64,000 nucleotides of DNA from Syngnathus acus (Eukaryota; Chordata; Actinopteri; Syngnathiformes; Syngnathidae): contig NC_051098.1 of assembly GCF_901709675.1 (NCBI RefSeq), forward strand, positions 9,241,000 to 9,304,999, given 5' to 3'. The notes under the pieces were generated by a model. It saw nothing but the letters and a program-made list of their open reading frames with translations, had not been told where the DNA came from and ran no database searches. Below, one piece after another: positions 60,384-64,000 of the stretch; position 1 is the stretch's first letter; each line of letters opens with the position of its first letter. The position numbers and the translations under genes were made by a program.

Positions 60384-63300
60384 CTGTGGAAGAGAAAAAG
60401 CAATTTGAAGCTGCTGTTTTCAACTTGTCTTTCATGCTGCAGCCTTGGAGACAATAAGTCTGTTTCTCTTTCCCTCTTAAATCTTCAGCTCTTTTATCCT
60501 TGACACCACAAGACGTTCACTTGAGTTTGGTTTTTGGCTTTTATTGAAAAAGAGATGCTGTAAAACCACATGGCAAGATTAATAATATAATATATTGCTG
60601 ATGGTAGGAATGCATACAACCGATCCAATATTCCCTTAGCTGACAGCCACCCAGACAAGGTGGCAAAGTAATAAAAATCTTGATATTCCGCATATCTGCA
60701 GGTCACCTTGGGAAAACCCTGTGATGCTACAAAGTGCGCCCCGGAAAAGCACAAAAAATTGGCTCAGTCTTTTGCCTTTTTTTTTTCTTCAAGGGACCAA
60801 ATCAATTGGTTTTCATTAAAGCGCCACAGAGCGATCTTATCCCGAGCCATTTCTGCAGCAGCTGATAATAAGGCCATAATTCAAGTAACAGAGCTATCTG
60901 CATTTGGGCGCCTTTAACACATGAAGGTTAAAGCACAGATAATGGCTCACTCTTGAACCCACCCTTCGGTATGTCTTTGACGCACAAATCAAACTTGTAT
61001 CTACAGGGAGCGCGGCAATATTAAAACTGGGTCATGCAGCGGAAAATAAAGTTGACACAAGCATGTTCAAATGCAAAGTGTTTTTTTGTTGTGGTATAGA
61101 AAATAGAGGAAGCTAAATCATTTCAAATTGTTTTGCGTTTTAATTGTTGGTTGATTTGAGCTATAAATAATCTTTACAGCACAATTGAAAACAAAAATAA
61201 TTCTTCCTGAAAGGGGAGGTGAAAATAAACATCGTTTTGCCCTTAACTGCGCTAAACAAGTTAGAGGTAACAGTTAGGGTGATTTTATTTTATTTTATTT
61301 CTTATTTTCTCATTTTTTTAATGTCACAAAAACGTGGCAGTTGGCATGTATACAAACCCAGTGCTACAAAGGAAAATATAGATTCTTCTCATTGGCATTC
61401 AAAAATACTTTAAAAAGTAGACTAGAAAATAGAACCGAACTAGAAAAAATTCTGCAGCAACTTAAAGCACATTTTGATATTTCTGCCAACCAAGCAGCAT
61501 TTTATTACACCTTAAAGGTTTATATAGAATACTTTTTTGGACCTGTGCCTCTAAGTGACATTGTAACCGTCCTAATTTCAGACAGTCTGTCTTTTAAAAC
61601 ATTACAGTGGAGTGATTAATGAGGGGTTTATCATCCAGCGATCACGATTGGATTATCTATGACATGATATACATTCTCATCACATAGACCGGAGGCTCCA
61701 GGGAACTGAGTATTTAAGCTTACGCGAATAAAACCCTGCTTTTAGCAGCGGATTGAGTTCAAACAGGCTTGGAATTCAAGCACCAGCCACGGATTGAATT
61801 TCAGGGGGCGACGCAAAAGCAGGAGGGGGCATTTTCAGAGGGACTGGTGGGAGCTGAGATGGAGATGAAGAGGTTTGGGATTGCAGACGTCTCTTGGTAA
61901 ATGGATTAACCCAAGGTTGTGTCGGCCTAATGTGTTGCATCTCTGTTAAACAATTAGATGGCGGCCATTTGTATCCCTCGATCAATCTTACCCAGCCGGG
62001 GAGAGCCAATTTGAAGCCCCCCCGCGGGACTGGTCGAGGACACTTCAGCTACGAAACTGACCTTCATTCCACTCAAGTAATCCACACATCCATCTTTGCT
62101 CCAAAGATGACAGATATTGCAATTTAATTGTGTTCTGCATCTCTTGTTGCATTTTTATTTCTCCTTCAACTAATGTGAGGATGAAGATGAGTAGACCTTT
62201 GAGTGGTCCCTCCTGAGAATTCCCCACGTGATACCGCAAACAGCCCTGACAAGAAATAAGTGACTTGTCTTTTATGAAATATTGAAGTCATATAGTCAAT
62301 ATACGAATACATTTGAACTAGTTTTCAACCATGTAACCAAAACAAGCCTCTCCTAAATCAAGAAGCTTCTCTTGAGGCAATCATTTGGGACGTGACACCT
62401 ATGATACATTACAGGGAATATTTGCATTGGGTTTGCATTTGTCATGATTTTTCCTCCACATAAAATACAGTTTGTTGAGGGTTTGACTTTGCAATCATGT
62501 TAATCATTTTGTACAGCGTCGAGGATTCTATATGTGGTTAGCGCAAGCTGTTGCGCAAATATGCAGTTGATTACAGTTTAAAAAAAAAAGAAAGAGAGCG
62601 AGAAAGAGATGCTGGTGAGCACATGTGGTTGCCAGATTGAATCCCGGCTGCCAGATTGGAGTCCCTCAGTTTTGCTGTCACCAAGGGAAAAAAAAACTGG
62701 GGAGGGAGCTGTATTTCACAGTGTCAAGAAAATGGCTTCTGCTTACATGATCCTTTCCCACCCAATGTAACGGGTGCTTCCATCTCCCCAAACACATTTG
62801 CACATGTCCGTTTTGCCAGCGAGATGGAAACTCACTCACACACATGTTCACTGACAGACAAGCCAAGCCCCCCACGCAGACACTTTCTCATGCTCTGATT
62901 CAGGTTTTGGCACCTAAAACTGCCAAGAGTTTATTATCAAGACATAAACACCTCCATTTTGAATGTTTTTTTTTCTGTTTTTGTTACAATGCACACACAC
63001 AAAGTGTTTGATCCCATGAAGGGGGGAAAACACCTCCTTTTACAGCCAGGGGTCAGTTCAAAGCTTATTCCCCCAACAAGCAAAGTCTCCATCACCCTTT
63101 CCCTCCTCTTGCAGTCCGGGTGATGGGGTTACACCCCCACTGATTTATGCCTCTGGGTTTGTTCACGTCCTGGCAAAGACTCACACATCCAGTTACAGAT
63201 TCATGCACACGCAATCAACAGTGCTAATGTGTTAATTTTCCTTTGGCGTGGTTCTCTGAAAACCTCCATTCATTTTCTTTGTAGACAGAAAACCATGAGT

Positions 63301-64000
63301 GTTCCTTCATTCTAATCTGCCCCCCTCACCTTTTCCTTAGCGACTGAAATTCGAACTTTAATGGGGAGGCAGCGGAGGCTGGGCCGTCTTTTCCCCGGCA
63401 GTTATAAATCCTAATAAATCTATCATAATAAATGAGTAATCCACCGTGTCTGGATGAAGGAAGGCAGCACGGTGAAAGGGACAGCCGCAGATGACGAGCT
63501 GTATTACTAGAGGCTGAAACCAGAGATTCCAAAGCCTCTAGTGAGCATTAGCGGAAAGAAATCCAATCATTCTGGAGATATCCTCTTTAACACACACACA
63601 GGCACAGGCAAAGGCACACATACTAAAGGAGACATGGACACATAGGCAACATTGTTTGAGGGGCAAATGCTGATGGTCTCCTAACTGTATCTCGCTTTTC
63701 ACATCCGCACACACTACACAGCTACAAGTGCCTTCTGACTAATCCTATGGAACAGTTGGGAAACATGCACTAGTGACAAGCCAAAGGCAACATCTGTATC
63801 ATAAAACTTGGAGGCTACTTAAATCAGACAGACCTCACTTTGTGTGCTTCAGTCCGATTCCAAGTGTGAGAGAGTGCATGTTTTTTTAGATTGTTTTGCG
63901 CAGTTGCGCACCAATGCGGCCACCCTGTCCCACCAGTGTAAACCCTCGGCCTTGACTCAGAGGTGCACTCCATTACAGATCCTACACAAGGCTGTCTGGC
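60384..64000. other. epha4 intron continuing beyond the window
   Basis: No FN3-1 exon (expected about 336 bases upstream of the FN3-2 exons) is present, so the intron runs past 64000. Blocks at 60800-60960, 61560-61720, 61890-62040 and 63340-63570 have balanced composition and transcription-factor-like words (ATAAATC, AATAAATG, TTAATGA, AATTAGATGG) and look like possible conserved elements. Confidence 0.55.

Noticed and set aside
61776-62009. Proline-rich 77-codon frame on minus as a possible epha4 exon
   Set aside because: No similarity to the FN3-1 or cysteine-rich regions expected upstream, and no matching splice phases.

Overview
This window is vertebrate nuclear DNA, almost certainly from a teleost fish. 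The evidence is one interrupted gene with compact GT-AG introns (several of only 82 to 143 bases), fish-type SINEs and hAT-like short elements, an L2-type LINE end, and many CA/TG and GGAT microsatellites. A percomorph fish seems most likely from the repeat families, but the species cannot be fixed from the sequence alone.

The only gene I can support is the 3' part of an EphA4 receptor tyrosine kinase gene (epha4) on the minus strand. Twelve consecutive coding exons lie between 60383 and 50650, and all splice phases join. They encode the last 548 residues: second fibronectin type III domain, transmembrane helix, juxtamembrane segment with its two regulatory tyrosines, complete kinase domain, SAM domain and the C-terminal VPV motif. 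The exons for the signal peptide, ephrin-binding domain, cysteine-rich region and first FN3 domain are not found up to 64000 and must lie beyond the right edge. The mRNA presumably continues from the stop at 50650 into a 3' UTR of a few kilobases.

From 1 to about 47 kb no gene is recognisable. This fits the known gene desert 3' of EPHA4 in vertebrates. It holds decayed transposable elements: an L2 LINE end, a Rex3/RTE-like scrap, several tRNA-derived SINE copies (one complete with an 11-bp target duplication), a 1068-bp hAT element with an 8-bp target duplication and a broken, truncated transposase, two copies of a TA-flanked MITE, and other hAT-like scraps. Between these lie stretches that look like non-coding regulatory sequence.

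The most interesting non-repeat signals are four exact copies of the PBX-MEIS decamer TGATTGACAG, two of them in epha4 introns, and several intronic blocks that look like conserved enhancers. There is also a (GT)n(G)16 tract directly behind one kinase-domain splice donor and an unusual Arg in place of Gly just after the kinase hinge. I found no new biological system in this window.
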